Below, one piece after another: positions 7,940 through 17,820 of a stretch of 64,000 nucleotides of DNA (the first letter of the stretch is position 1; every line of letters begins with the position of its first letter). The DNA is from Acidobacteriota bacterium. GTDB lineage: Bacteria > Acidobacteriota > Thermoanaerobaculia > UBA5066. The stretch is taken from assembly GCA_029781975.1 (NCBI GenBank), contig JAKOVQ010000033.1, forward strand, positions 62,001 to 126,000, in the 5' to 3' direction. The position numbers and the translations under genes were made by a program. Under the pieces are notes generated by a model. The model was not told where the DNA came from, did not search any database, and worked only from the letters and a program-made list of their open reading frames with translations.

Positions 7940-8722
7940 ATGGTCGTACCGGTCACCGTGGCCCTCATCGTGAAGGACGAGGAGGCGCGCCTTCCCGAGG
8001 CGCTCGCGTCGGCCGCCTGGGCCGAGGAGGTCCTGGTCGTCGACACGGGCTCCTCGGACGCGACGATCGAGCGGGCCCGCGCGGCCGGCGCCCGCGTCGA
8101 GGAGATCCCCTGGAGGGGGTTCGTCGACGCGCGCAACCGCGCCCTCGCCCTCGCCCGGTGCGACTGGGTCCTGATGCTCGACGCGGACGAGCGGGTCCCG
8201 CCGGACCTCGCCGGGGAGATCGCCGCCGCCGTGAGCCGCCCGGGTCCCGTCGCCTACCGGATGCCGAGGCTCTCGCACCTCCTCGGTCAGCCGATCCGGC
8301 ACGGGACCTGGTTCCCGGACCGCCAGCTCCGCCTCGGACGGCGCTCCGCGGGCTTCCGCGCGGAGGGGGGGCGCGTCCACGAGGCCCTCCTCGCCGACGG
8401 TCCCGCCGGCCTCCTCTCGGCGCCGCTCCTCCACTTCCCCTACGCGACGGTCGCGGACCTCCTCCGCAAGGCGCGGCTCTACGCGAGGCTGAAGGCGGCC
8501 GACCGGTTCGAGAGGGGCGAACGGGCCGGCAGCGTCGACCTCCTGGTCCGTCCCCTCTGGGAGCTCTTCCGCTGCTACGTCCTGAAGCGGGGCTTCCTCG
8601 ACGGGAAGGCCGGGTGCGCCGTCGCCTTCTTCCACGCCTGGTCGTACTTCCTGACGGCCGCCTTCCTCGCGGAGACGGCCCGGGGGGCCGGAGCCCCCCC
8701 CCGCCCGCCGGTCAGAGGTTGA
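7940..8722 (+). CDS. glycosyltransferase family 2, WaaE/KdtX-like LPS-core transferase
   Basis: 260 residues. The GT-A fold starts at once: 'VTVALIVKDEEARLPEAL' (about 5-22), 'EVLVVDTGSSDATIE' (about 30-44), and the metal-binding DxD-type 'WVLMLDADERVPPDL' (about 75-89). The conserved 'GTWFPDRQLRLGRR' and 'GRVHEALLADG' segments occur in the WaaE/KdtX-like beta-glucosyltransferase subgroup that decorates the inner core. A C-terminal hydrophobic and aromatic stretch probably docks at the membrane. It diverges from the GT4/waaF pair, and its last 11 bases overlap rseP, which converges on it. Confidence 0.85.
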   Translation: MVVPVTVALIVKDEEARLPEALASAAWAEEVLVVDTGSSDATIERARAAGARVEEIPWRGFVDARNRALALARCDWVLMLDADERVPPDLAGEIAAAVSRPGPVAYRMPRLSHLLGQPIRHGTWFPDRQLRLGRRSAGFRAEGGRVHEALLADGPAGLLSAPLLHFPYATVADLLRKARLYARLKAADRFERGERAGSVDLLVRPLWELFRCYVLKRGFLDGKAGCAVAFFHAWSYFLTAAFLAETARGAGAPPRPPVRG

Positions 8723-10052
8723 CGTTCTTGACGACGTCGAAGGCCAGGACGGTCACCATCAGGAGGACCAGGAAGACGAACCCCGCCTGGAGGAGCCGCT
8801 CCTTGACCCGGATGGAGAAGTCGCGCCGCGCGACCGACTCGAGGAGGATGATGAAGATCTGCCCTCCGTCGAGGAGCGGGATCGGCAGGAGGTTGAGGAG
8901 CCCGAGCTGCAGGGAGAGCATCCCCATGAGGGCGAGGAGCGCCGCCGGGCCGGTCCGGGCCGCCTCCCCGGAGAACTTGGCGATGTCGATCGGCCCCGAG
9001 AGCTGGCGCATCGAGCCCGAGCCGGAGACGAGGTGCCCCACCGTCTCGAACGTCGCCTGCGTCTGCCGGACGTTCTCGTGGAACGACTCGACGAGCGCCC
9101 GCCCGAACGGCATCCGCTTGAGGACCATCTCGTACTTCGGCGTGAAGCCGACGCGCCAGGCGCCCGCCTCCTTCCGGGGGGTGACGTCGATCGTCAGGGT
9201 CCTGCCGCCCCGCTCCACCTCGAACGCGATCGGCGACGGCCCCTTCGCGTCGAAGTCGGCCGCGGCCTCGCGGACCCGCCGCACGATCTCGAAGTAGCCC
9301 GTCACGGGCTTGCCCGCGACCGACTTGACGAGGTCCCCTTCCTCGAGCCCCGCCTTCTGGCCGGGGTAGCCCTTCACGAGGTGGCCGATCACGGGGGGGA
9401 GGTTCGCGTTCAGGCCGCTGTAGCCGATGTCGTACTTGGTCTGAGGCTCCGGGCGGATCACGACGTCCACCTTCCGGCCGTTCCGCAGGAGGGTGACCGG
9501 GATCTCCTCGCGCGGGGCCAGGCCGAGGTCCGTCTCGACCTCCCGCCAGGTCGTCACGGGGTGGCCGGAAAGGGCGATCACCTCGTCGTCCACCTGGACG
9601 CCCGCCTTCTCGGCCGGGCTCCCGGCGTCGACGTGCTTCACGACCGGCCGCTCGTCCTGGTACTTCGGGACGGTGATGCCGAGCGAGAGCGCCCCGGCCG
9701 TCAGGAGGAGCGCGAGGACCAGGTTGACCGCCGGGCCCGCGAGGAGGATGAGGAACCGCTGCCAGCGCGTCCCGAGGAGCCCCTGGTCGGCGTGCTCCCC
9801 CTTCGCGACGTCGCTCTCGTCGGGGCCGAGCCCCACCACCTTCACGTAGCCGCCGAGGGGGATCGCCGACACGCGGTAGTCGGTCCCCTTCCGCCGGAAG
9901 CCGAAGAGCCTCTTGCCGAACCCGAGGGAGAAGACCTCCACCGGGAACCGGAACCCCTTGGCCACGAGGAAGTGCCCCCCCTCGTGGAAGAAGATCAGGA
10001 AGCTGAGGACGAAGATCAGGGCGAGGATGTTGGTCGGGATCTGCATGGGCAC
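8712..10052 (-). CDS. rseP: site-2 metalloprotease RseP (M50 family)
   Basis: 446 residues from a GTG at 10052; an ATG two codons in (10046) is an equally possible start. RseP cleaves membrane-spanning anti-sigma factors and signal-peptide remnants inside the inner membrane. The zinc motif HEGGH (23-27, HExxH) is in the first transmembrane helix. A second membrane segment ('LILLAGPAVNLVLALLL') follows, then two tandem PDZ domains (about 115-290), and a C-terminal 'LNLLPIPLLDGGQIF' supplies the third zinc ligand. It is the last gene of truA-uppS-cdsA-dxr-rseP. dxr ends five bases upstream, so transcription is probably shared. Confidence 0.95.
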   Translation of the reverse strand: MPMQIPTNILALIFVLSFLIFFHEGGHFLVAKGFRFPVEVFSLGFGKRLFGFRRKGTDYRVSAIPLGGYVKVVGLGPDESDVAKGEHADQGLLGTRWQRFLILLAGPAVNLVLALLLTAGALSLGITVPKYQDERPVVKHVDAGSPAEKAGVQVDDEVIALSGHPVTTWREVETDLGLAPREEIPVTLLRNGRKVDVVIRPEPQTKYDIGYSGLNANLPPVIGHLVKGYPGQKAGLEEGDLVKSVAGKPVTGYFEIVRRVREAAADFDAKGPSPIAFEVERGGRTLTIDVTPRKEAGAWRVGFTPKYEMVLKRMPFGRALVESFHENVRQTQATFETVGHLVSGSGSMRQLSGPIDIAKFSGEAARTGPAALLALMGMLSLQLGLLNLLPIPLLDGGQIFIILLESVARRDFSIRVKERLLQAGFVFLVLLMVTVLAFDVVKNVNL

Positions 10053-10057
10053 CTCGT

Positions 10058-11254
10058 CTACGCCGGAGCGGCGGCTTTCGTTCTCGCCCCGGCGCGGGCG
10101 GCCAGGATGGCCGTCGCCTCCTCGCGGGCCCAGGCGTCGGCGAGGAGGGCCTCGTCGACGGAAGGGGCCGCGGAGACGGTGTGGCTGGAGAGGACCCGGG
10201 CGACGGTCTCGACGAGGGCGGGATAGGGGATCCGGCCCTCGAGGAACGCGGCGACCGCCACCTCGTTGGCCGCGTTGAGGACGGCGGGGGCCGTCCCTCC
10301 GGCCGCGAGCGCGGCGTAGGCGAGCGGGACGGCCGGGTACCGGGTGGCGTCGAGCGGGAAGAACTCGAGCCTGCCGAGGGCCGTCAGGTCGAGGCGCGCG
10401 AGGGGCGTCGGGACCCGCTCCGGCCAGGTGAGGGCGTAGAGGATCGGGAACCGCATGTCGTTCGGCGACATCTGCGCGATCACCGAGCCGTCGACGTACT
10501 CCACCATCGAGTGGACGATCGACTGCGGGTGGATCACCACCCCGATCCGCTGCGCGGGGGTGTCGAAGAGCCAGCGGGCCTCGATCACCTCGAGCCCCTT
10601 GTTCATCATCGTGGCCGAGTCGATCGTGATCTTCGGCCCCATCTTCCAGGTGGGGTGCGCCAGCGCGTCCGCCACCGTCACCGCGGCGAACGTCTCGATC
10701 GGGCGGCTCCGGAAGGGGCCGCCCGAGGCGGTCAGGACGAGCCGCTCCACCTCCCCGGCGGCCCCGCAGCGGAGCGCCTGGTGGAGCGCGCAGTGCTCGG
10801 AGTCGACCGGGAGGATCGCGGCTCCCGACGCGCGCGCCGCCGCCGTCAGCGCCTCGCCCGCCACGACGAGCGCCTCCTTGTTCGCCAGCGCGAGCGTCTT
10901 GCCGAGACGGACCGCCTCGTAGGCGGGCTTCAGCCCCACCGCGCCGACGATCCCGCCGAGGACGACCTCGGCGTCGGGCTGGGTGACGACGTCCAGGAGC
11001 CCCCGCTCGCCGTGCCCGACGAGGAGCCCCGGGAACTCCGCCCTCAGCCGCTCGGCGTCCTCGCGCCCCTTGACCGAGACGACGCGGGGCCGGAAGGCGG
11101 CGATCGCCGGGAGGAGGGCCTCGAGGTTCGAGCCGGCCGCCATCGAGACGACCCGGAACCGATCGGGGAACGACTCGACGACCGAGAGGGCCGACCGGCC
11201 GATCGACCCCGTCGCCCCGAGGAGCGCGATCCCGCGGGGAGCGGCCGCGCTCAC
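10058..11254 (-). CDS. dxr: 1-deoxy-D-xylulose-5-phosphate reductoisomerase
   Basis: 398 residues from a GTG overlapping the cdsA stop. Dxr makes 2-C-methyl-D-erythritol 4-phosphate with NADPH, the committed step of the MEP isoprenoid pathway. 'IALLGATGSIGRSALSVVE' (about 9-27) is the NADPH-binding loop, and 'LANKEALVVAGE', 'ILPVDSEHCALHQAL' and 'TIDSATMMNKGLEVIEARWLF' are the metal and substrate motifs. 'NAANEVAVAAFLEGRI' is the usual C-terminal signature. Its product feeds the neighbouring UppS, so the operon links isoprenoid supply to undecaprenyl and phospholipid synthesis. Confidence 0.96.
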   Translation of the reverse strand: MSAAAPRGIALLGATGSIGRSALSVVESFPDRFRVVSMAAGSNLEALLPAIAAFRPRVVSVKGREDAERLRAEFPGLLVGHGERGLLDVVTQPDAEVVLGGIVGAVGLKPAYEAVRLGKTLALANKEALVVAGEALTAAARASGAAILPVDSEHCALHQALRCGAAGEVERLVLTASGGPFRSRPIETFAAVTVADALAHPTWKMGPKITIDSATMMNKGLEVIEARWLFDTPAQRIGVVIHPQSIVHSMVEYVDGSVIAQMSPNDMRFPILYALTWPERVPTPLARLDLTALGRLEFFPLDATRYPAVPLAYAALAAGGTAPAVLNAANEVAVAAFLEGRIPYPALVETVARVLSSHTVSAAPSVDEALLADAWAREEATAILAARAGARTKAAAPA

Positions 11255-12072
11255 GGGACGCTCCCGGCCGGAAGGGCCGCCAGGACGAGGACGAGGAGGG
11301 GCGAGGCGTAGAGGAGCGAGTCGAGGCGGTCCAGGAGACCTCCGTGGCCGGGAAGGAGCCCCCCGGAGTCCTTGACGGCGCAGCTCCTCTTGAACGTGCT
11401 CTCGACGAGGTCGCCCACCACGGCCGCCGCCGAGAGGAGGAGGCCGAGGAAGGCGCCCGCGAGGACGAGGACGGGCTTCGCGGCCGCGTTCGGGGCGAGC
11501 AGGGGCGCCGCGACGGCGGCGAGGAGGGCGCCGGCGAGGAGCTGCGCCCAGAACCCCTCCCAGCTCTTCTTCGGGCTGACGACCGGGGCGAGGCGGCGGC
11601 GGCCCCACCGGCGGCCCGCGTAGTAGGCGGCCGAGTCCCCCGCCCAGACGATGGCGAGGAGGAGGAGGACGGCCCGCCAGGAGCGGGCGCGCAGGGCGAT
11701 CACCGCGGCTCCGCCCGCCCCGACGTAGAGCGTCGCCAGGACGTTCGTCGCCGAGGCCTGCAGCCAGGTGCCCCCGGGCGGGGCCGAGAAGAGCGCGAGA
11801 GTCGGGAGGGCGAAGAGCGCGACGGCCGCGACCCCGGTCAGGGCGCCGGCCGACCCGGCGTAGGCCGCCGCCTCGAGGGCCAGGAGGAGAACGAGCCCCG
11901 CCCCGCGGGAGATCCCCCAGCCCATGGTCCCCAGCATCCCCTGGAACTCGACGAGCGCCGCGGCCGTCGCGGCGGCCACGAGGAGGGCCCACGCCCAGAG
12001 CGGGCCCGCGATCAGGACCGCCAGGACGGCGGGGATCAGGACCGCCGCGGTGAGCTCTCGCTGGTACCTCAC
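11251..12072 (-). CDS. cdsA: phosphatidate cytidylyltransferase
   Basis: 273 residues from a GTG overlapping the uppS stop; its own stop overlaps the dxr GTG. CdsA makes CDP-diacylglycerol for all phospholipids at the inner membrane. The protein is almost wholly hydrophobic, with about seven or eight membrane segments. It carries the family signature near the C-terminus: 'STFKRSCAVKDSGGLLPGHG' followed by 'GLLDRLDS', with the conserved Lys-Asp and the terminal Asp pair. 'VSPKKSWEGFW' is a second family motif. The chain of overlapping genes around it suggests strict translational coupling. Confidence 0.95.
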   Translation of the reverse strand: MRYQRELTAAVLIPAVLAVLIAGPLWAWALLVAAATAAALVEFQGMLGTMGWGISRGAGLVLLLALEAAAYAGSAGALTGVAAVALFALPTLALFSAPPGGTWLQASATNVLATLYVGAGGAAVIALRARSWRAVLLLLAIVWAGDSAAYYAGRRWGRRRLAPVVSPKKSWEGFWAQLLAGALLAAVAAPLLAPNAAAKPVLVLAGAFLGLLLSAAAVVGDLVESTFKRSCAVKDSGGLLPGHGGLLDRLDSLLYASPLLVLVLAALPAGSVP

Positions 12073-12893
12073 CGGGAGATGAGGACCTGCGGCGCGCCGT
12101 CGGCGGGCCCCGCGCTCAGCTCCTCGCCCACCCCGCCATAGCGCCGCTCCCGGCGCTGGAAGTCCGCGAGCGCCTCGAGGAAGTGACGGCACCGGAAGTC
12201 GGGCCAGAAGACGGGGGTCACGTGGATCTCGGCGTAGGCGATCTGCCAGAGGAGGAAGTTGGAGATCCTCATCTCGCCGCTCGTCCGGATGAGGAGGTCG
12301 GGGTCGGGGGTCCCGGCCGTGTAGAGGCGGGCGGCGAGGGCCTCCTCCGTCACCTCCTCGGGCGTCCTCTTCCCCGCCGCCACCTCCGCCGCCAGGGCGC
12401 GCGCGGCGTCGGCGATCTCGGCCCGCCCGGAGTAGTTCAGGGCGATGTTGAAGAGGAGCCCTTTGCACTCCGCCGTCGCCGCCAGGCCGTGCCGGAGGGT
12501 CCGCTGGACCGAGGGGTCGAGCCCCTCCAGGCGGCCCACGACGCGGAACCGGATGTCGTTCTTCACGAGGCTCCGGAGCTCCCGCCTGAGGTACTCCTTC
12601 AGGAGGGACATCAGGGCCGCCACCTCGAGGGCGGGGCGCTTCCAGTTCTCGGTCGAGAAGGCGTAGAGGGTCAGCGCCTGCAGGTGGAGGCGGGCGGCGG
12701 TCTCGACCGTCGCGCGGACGGCGTCGATCCCGGCCCGGTGCCCCTCGACCCGGGGGAGCCGCCGGCGGCGGGCCCAGCGGCCGTTGCCGTCCATGATCAC
12801 GGCGACGTGGCGGGGCAGCCGCTCGAGGTCGAGGCCGTCGAGGAGGGTCCGCTCGGGCGTGCCGGTCGGGGCGATGCTGTCCTTGTCGATCAT
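12069..12893 (-). CDS. uppS: (di-trans,poly-cis)-undecaprenyl-diphosphate synthase
   Basis: 274 residues. UppS adds isopentenyl units to farnesyl diphosphate to give C55 undecaprenyl diphosphate, the lipid carrier for peptidoglycan and O-antigen. 'HVAVIMDGNGRWARRRRLPR' (about 29-48) holds the catalytic Asp of the cis-prenyltransferase family, 'GHRAGIDAVR' follows, 'TLYAFSTENWKRP' binds substrate, and 'DLLIRTSGEMRISNFLLWQ' is the C-terminal signature. An N-terminal tail of about 25 residues precedes the core. The ATG is 47 bases after truA, and the stop overlaps cdsA. Its product supports the glycan genes elsewhere in the window. Confidence 0.95.
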   Translation of the reverse strand: MIDKDSIAPTGTPERTLLDGLDLERLPRHVAVIMDGNGRWARRRRLPRVEGHRAGIDAVRATVETAARLHLQALTLYAFSTENWKRPALEVAALMSLLKEYLRRELRSLVKNDIRFRVVGRLEGLDPSVQRTLRHGLAATAECKGLLFNIALNYSGRAEIADAARALAAEVAAGKRTPEEVTEEALAARLYTAGTPDPDLLIRTSGEMRISNFLLWQIAYAEIHVTPVFWPDFRCRHFLEALADFQRRERRYGGVGEELSAGPADGAPQVLISR

Positions 12894-12940
12894 GGCCGGC
12901 GGGGACCCGCCTGCCGGCGGGACCGCTGAAACCTGGAATG

Positions 12941-13720
12941 TTACCCCACGCTCCGCGCCCCCACCGTCGGCCCCGGGGGCAGCTCGGCGTAGTAGACCCG
13001 CTCGAGGGTCAGCCCCCGCGCCGGGGCGACCGGACCCGGGCGGCGCAGGGCCTCGTCCGGCCGGGTCCGTCCTCGCCCGACGTCGAGGAGCGTCCCCGCG
13101 ATCCGCCGGACCATCCCCCGGAGGAACCCGTCGCCCACCGCCTCGAGGCGGAGGAGCGAACCCTCTTCCACGAGGTCGAGCCGGACGAGGGTCCGGACGG
13201 TCGTCCTCACGTCGGTCCCGGTCAGCCCGAAGAGCGCGAAGTCCCTCCGCCCGACGAGCCGACGCCCCGCCTCCGCCATCGCGGCGACGTCGAGGGGACC
13301 CCGAACGAGCGTCTCGATCAGCCCCGCATGCGGCATCAGGAGCTCGCCGCGGCGCATCCGGTAGACGTACCGCTTCCCGAGGGCGGAGAAGCGGGCGTGG
13401 AACGCCGGCTCGACTTCCGCGGCCGCGACCACCCGGACGTCCGCGGGGAGGACGGCGTTGAGGCCGCGGAGGAGACCGGCGAACGGGATCGCCGGGTCTC
13501 CCGGGCCGGTGTCGAGGTGGGCCACCTGCTGCTCGGCGTGGACTCCCGCGTCCGTCCGCCCCGCAGCGTGGACCGGCACGCGGCGGCCGTAGAGCCGGGC
13601 CAGGGCGTCCTCGAGAGTCCCCTGGACCGTCCGGGGCTCCCCCGACCCCGCTCGCGGGGCCTGGACCTGCCACCCTTCGAATCCCGTCCCCAGGTACGCC
13701 AGATCGAGCCGAACGCGCAC
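12941..13720 (-). CDS. truA: tRNA pseudouridine(38-40) synthase
   Basis: 259 residues starting at the GTG at 13720. TruA converts U38-U40 of the anticodon arm to pseudouridine. 'LDLAYLGTGFEGWQVQ' (about 5-20) is the family start and 'HAAGRTDAGVHAEQQVAH' (about 51-68) has the catalytic Asp. 'YVYRMRRG' and 'FLRGMVRRIAGTLLDVGRG' are conserved C-domain blocks. A GATAAT hexamer on the coding strand (plus 13728-13733) lies seven bases before the GTG, so the mRNA may be leaderless. It is the first gene of the truA-uppS-cdsA-dxr-rseP group. Confidence 0.94.
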   Translation of the reverse strand: MRVRLDLAYLGTGFEGWQVQAPRAGSGEPRTVQGTLEDALARLYGRRVPVHAAGRTDAGVHAEQQVAHLDTGPGDPAIPFAGLLRGLNAVLPADVRVVAAAEVEPAFHARFSALGKRYVYRMRRGELLMPHAGLIETLVRGPLDVAAMAEAGRRLVGRRDFALFGLTGTDVRTTVRTLVRLDLVEEGSLLRLEAVGDGFLRGMVRRIAGTLLDVGRGRTRPDEALRRPGPVAPARGLTLERVYYAELPPGPTVGARSVG

Positions 13721-13727
13721 GTTCGGG

Positions 13728-13733
13728 ATTATC
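13728..13733 (-). promoter_or_regulatory. candidate -10 element for leaderless truA
   Basis: Read on the minus strand this is GATAAT, followed by seven bases and the GTG of truA. It has the same hexamer and nearly the same spacing as the element before the GT2 gene at 7940. The call rests on position and similarity; no clear -35 was found. Confidence 0.42.
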
Positions 13734-13801
13734 GGGGGCGCGCCACCGTCGGCGGGGCCCCTCGCTCGCCGCGGGATCAGGGGGTACGATCTGTCCTCCA
13801 G

Positions 13802-14713
13802 ATGCACCCCCTGCGTCGCACCGCCGGACTCCTCGCCGCGGCGGCTTTGGGAGCCGGGCTCCCGCTGCTCGCAGCCGCTCCCGAGGTCCGGACCTTCACC
13901 GGGGGGGAGCTGTCCGGCCTGGGGAACTCGCACTGGTTCGTCACCGGGCGCGGGAGCGTCCTGATCGACACGCCGTTCCTCCCGGCCGAGGTGGAGGCCC
14001 TCCGGTCCGACCTGGGCCGGGCGGGCGGGCTCCCGGTCGGCGCCATCCTCCTGACCGGGAGCCGGCCCGAGCGGAGCTGGGGCGTGGCAGGCCTCACCTC
14101 CGGCGGGGCGCCGCGGGTCTGGGCCTCGAAGGCCGCCGCCGTGGCGCTCCGCTCCGGGTTCCATCTGGAGCGGGAGCGCTGGCTCCGCCTCGGCCTCCCG
14201 CTCTCGATGATGCCGAAGGCGGCGCCCGTGGTGACGAACACGTTCGTCGGAAGCCTGAACCTCGGCTTCGAGGGGTTCACGATCCGCCTGATCGAGGTCC
14301 CCGAGCTGGGCGGCGGGGCCTCCCTGGTCGTGATTCCCGAGACCGGAGACGCCTTCGTAGGCGAGCTGATCTGGAACCGGACGCACCCCGACCTCGCCGG
14401 GGTCGACCTCGGGAGCTGGAAGCAGGCCCTCTGGGGGCTTCGGGGGATGCGGATTCGCCGGATCTACCCGGGGCACGGCCCGTCCGGCGGGCCCGAGCTG
14501 ATCGAAGCCCAGATCGACTACCTCGGTGCGCTCGAGGAGGCCGTCCGGCCCCTGGCGCGCTCGGGGAAGGAACCCTCCGCCGCGGCCGTCGCCGAGGTCC
14601 GGAAGGCCATGGTGGCCCGCTACCGGGGCTGGGCCCTGCCGGGGTTCCTCGACCGCTCGATCCGGACCGAGTGGCGGCGCCAGCGCGCCCTCCTCGCGGA
14701 GGAGGTTCGCTGA
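13802..14713 (+). CDS. metallo-beta-lactamase-fold protein with lost metal-binding motif
   Basis: 303 residues, ATG at 13802, with an N-terminal signal peptide (basic start, Leu/Ala core, 'LLAAAPEVR' near 21-29). The overall pattern follows MBL hydrolases: 'GLGNSHWFVTGRGSVLIDTPF' region (about 40-60), the beta-strand before the metal loop, 'TGDAFVGELIWN' and a C-terminal 'YPGHGPSGGPELI'. But the place where HxHxDH should stand reads 'ILLTGSRPERSWG' (about 84-96), so the main zinc ligands are absent and only the 'PGHG' histidine remains. It may bind a ligand or act structurally instead of hydrolysing. A TACGAT hexamer 11 bases before the ATG could be its -10. Confidence 0.72.
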   Translation: MHPLRRTAGLLAAAALGAGLPLLAAAPEVRTFTGGELSGLGNSHWFVTGRGSVLIDTPFLPAEVEALRSDLGRAGGLPVGAILLTGSRPERSWGVAGLTSGGAPRVWASKAAAVALRSGFHLERERWLRLGLPLSMMPKAAPVVTNTFVGSLNLGFEGFTIRLIEVPELGGGASLVVIPETGDAFVGELIWNRTHPDLAGVDLGSWKQALWGLRGMRIRRIYPGHGPSGGPELIEAQIDYLGALEEAVRPLARSGKEPSAAAVAEVRKAMVARYRGWALPGFLDRSIRTEWRRQRALLAEEVR

Positions 14714-14726
14714 CGGCCCGGGAGAG

Positions 14727-15002
14727 TCAGGAGAAGGCGGGCGGGAAGGCGATCGGGGTCGCGCCGAGGTCGAGACGGACGATGGCGAGCCGATCGTTCC
14801 CGGCCCCCGGCCCCGGCGTCTCCCCGTCCCCCGGCGCGTCGTCCCGGTTCCCGGCGGAGAGGATCAGCAACCCGGCCTGGCGCTCGAGGAGCTCGATCGG
14901 TGCGCCTGGATGGGCGACCGCCAGCCGGGCCCTCACCGAGGTCTCGTCGAGCTCCCTGGCGAGATAGATCCACTGACCTGCACGCCTCCGGACGAGGATC
15001 AT
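14727..15002 (-). CDS. small hypothetical protein, weakly CsrA-like N-terminus
   Basis: 91 residues from an ATG at 15002 (an in-frame GTG/ATG upstream would add about 13). It lies convergent to the MBL-like gene and is the only plausible gene in the 433 bases before clpB. The N-terminus 'MILVRRRAGQWIYL' followed by 'VRARLAVAHPGAPIELLERQ' recalls the first and fourth strands of CsrA, but about ten middle residues are missing and the Pro/Gly-rich second half has no counterpart. No ribosome-binding site or promoter is clear. It may be a spurious frame, since GC-rich DNA keeps antisense frames open; its well-mixed hydrophobic/charged composition is the argument for it. Confidence 0.35.
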   Translation of the reverse strand: MILVRRRAGQWIYLARELDETSVRARLAVAHPGAPIELLERQAGLLILSAGNRDDAPGDGETPGPGAGNDRLAIVRLDLGATPIAFPPAFS

Positions 15003-15083
15003 GGCGATCAAGGTACCGGACCCGCCCGGCCGCCGCATCACCCGAACGGGGAAGGTACGTCGAGCTCAATATCTACAGCGTGA

Positions 15084-15126
15084 TTGTCAGATAGAACTTG
15101 ACAACGATGCACTAAGACATTAGATT
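15084..15126 (+). promoter_or_regulatory. clpB promoter with overlapping inverted repeat
   Basis: TTGACA (15098-15103), a 17-base spacer and TAGATT (15121-15126) form a good sigma70-type promoter. Transcription would start near 15133, about 14 bases before the clpB ATG, with GGAGAG as ribosome-binding site. A perfect inverted repeat, TTGTCA (15084-15089) and TGACAA (15099-15104) with nine bases between, covers the -35, so a repressor bound there would block RNA polymerase. The arms do not match CIRCE (TTAGCACTC), though the nine-base spacer is the same, and they do not match HAIR. The stretch is an AT-rich island in very GC-rich DNA. Confidence 0.6.
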
Positions 15127-15146
15127 CGCCCCGGAGAGACCGACCG

Positions 15147-17771
<2,625 letters not shown>

Positions 17772-17778
17772 GAACGTC

Positions 17779-17803
17779 CTCCGGGCGGCCCGTCCGCCCG
17801 GAG
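17779..17803 (+). terminator. clpB-hsp20 intercistronic hairpin
   Basis: A perfect 10-bp inverted repeat (CTCCGGGCGG and its complement) with a five-base loop sits seven bases after the clpB stop. No T-run follows, so it is more likely an RNA-processing or stability hairpin, or a weak attenuator setting the clpB:hsp20 ratio, than a full terminator. Confidence 0.5.
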
Positions 17804-17820
17804 CCCCGAGGAGGAACCCC

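Noticed and set aside
15084-15104. CIRCE/HrcA operator before clpB
   Set aside because: The spacer length fits but the arms (TTGTCA/TGACAA) share almost nothing with TTAGCACTC/GAGTGCTAA.
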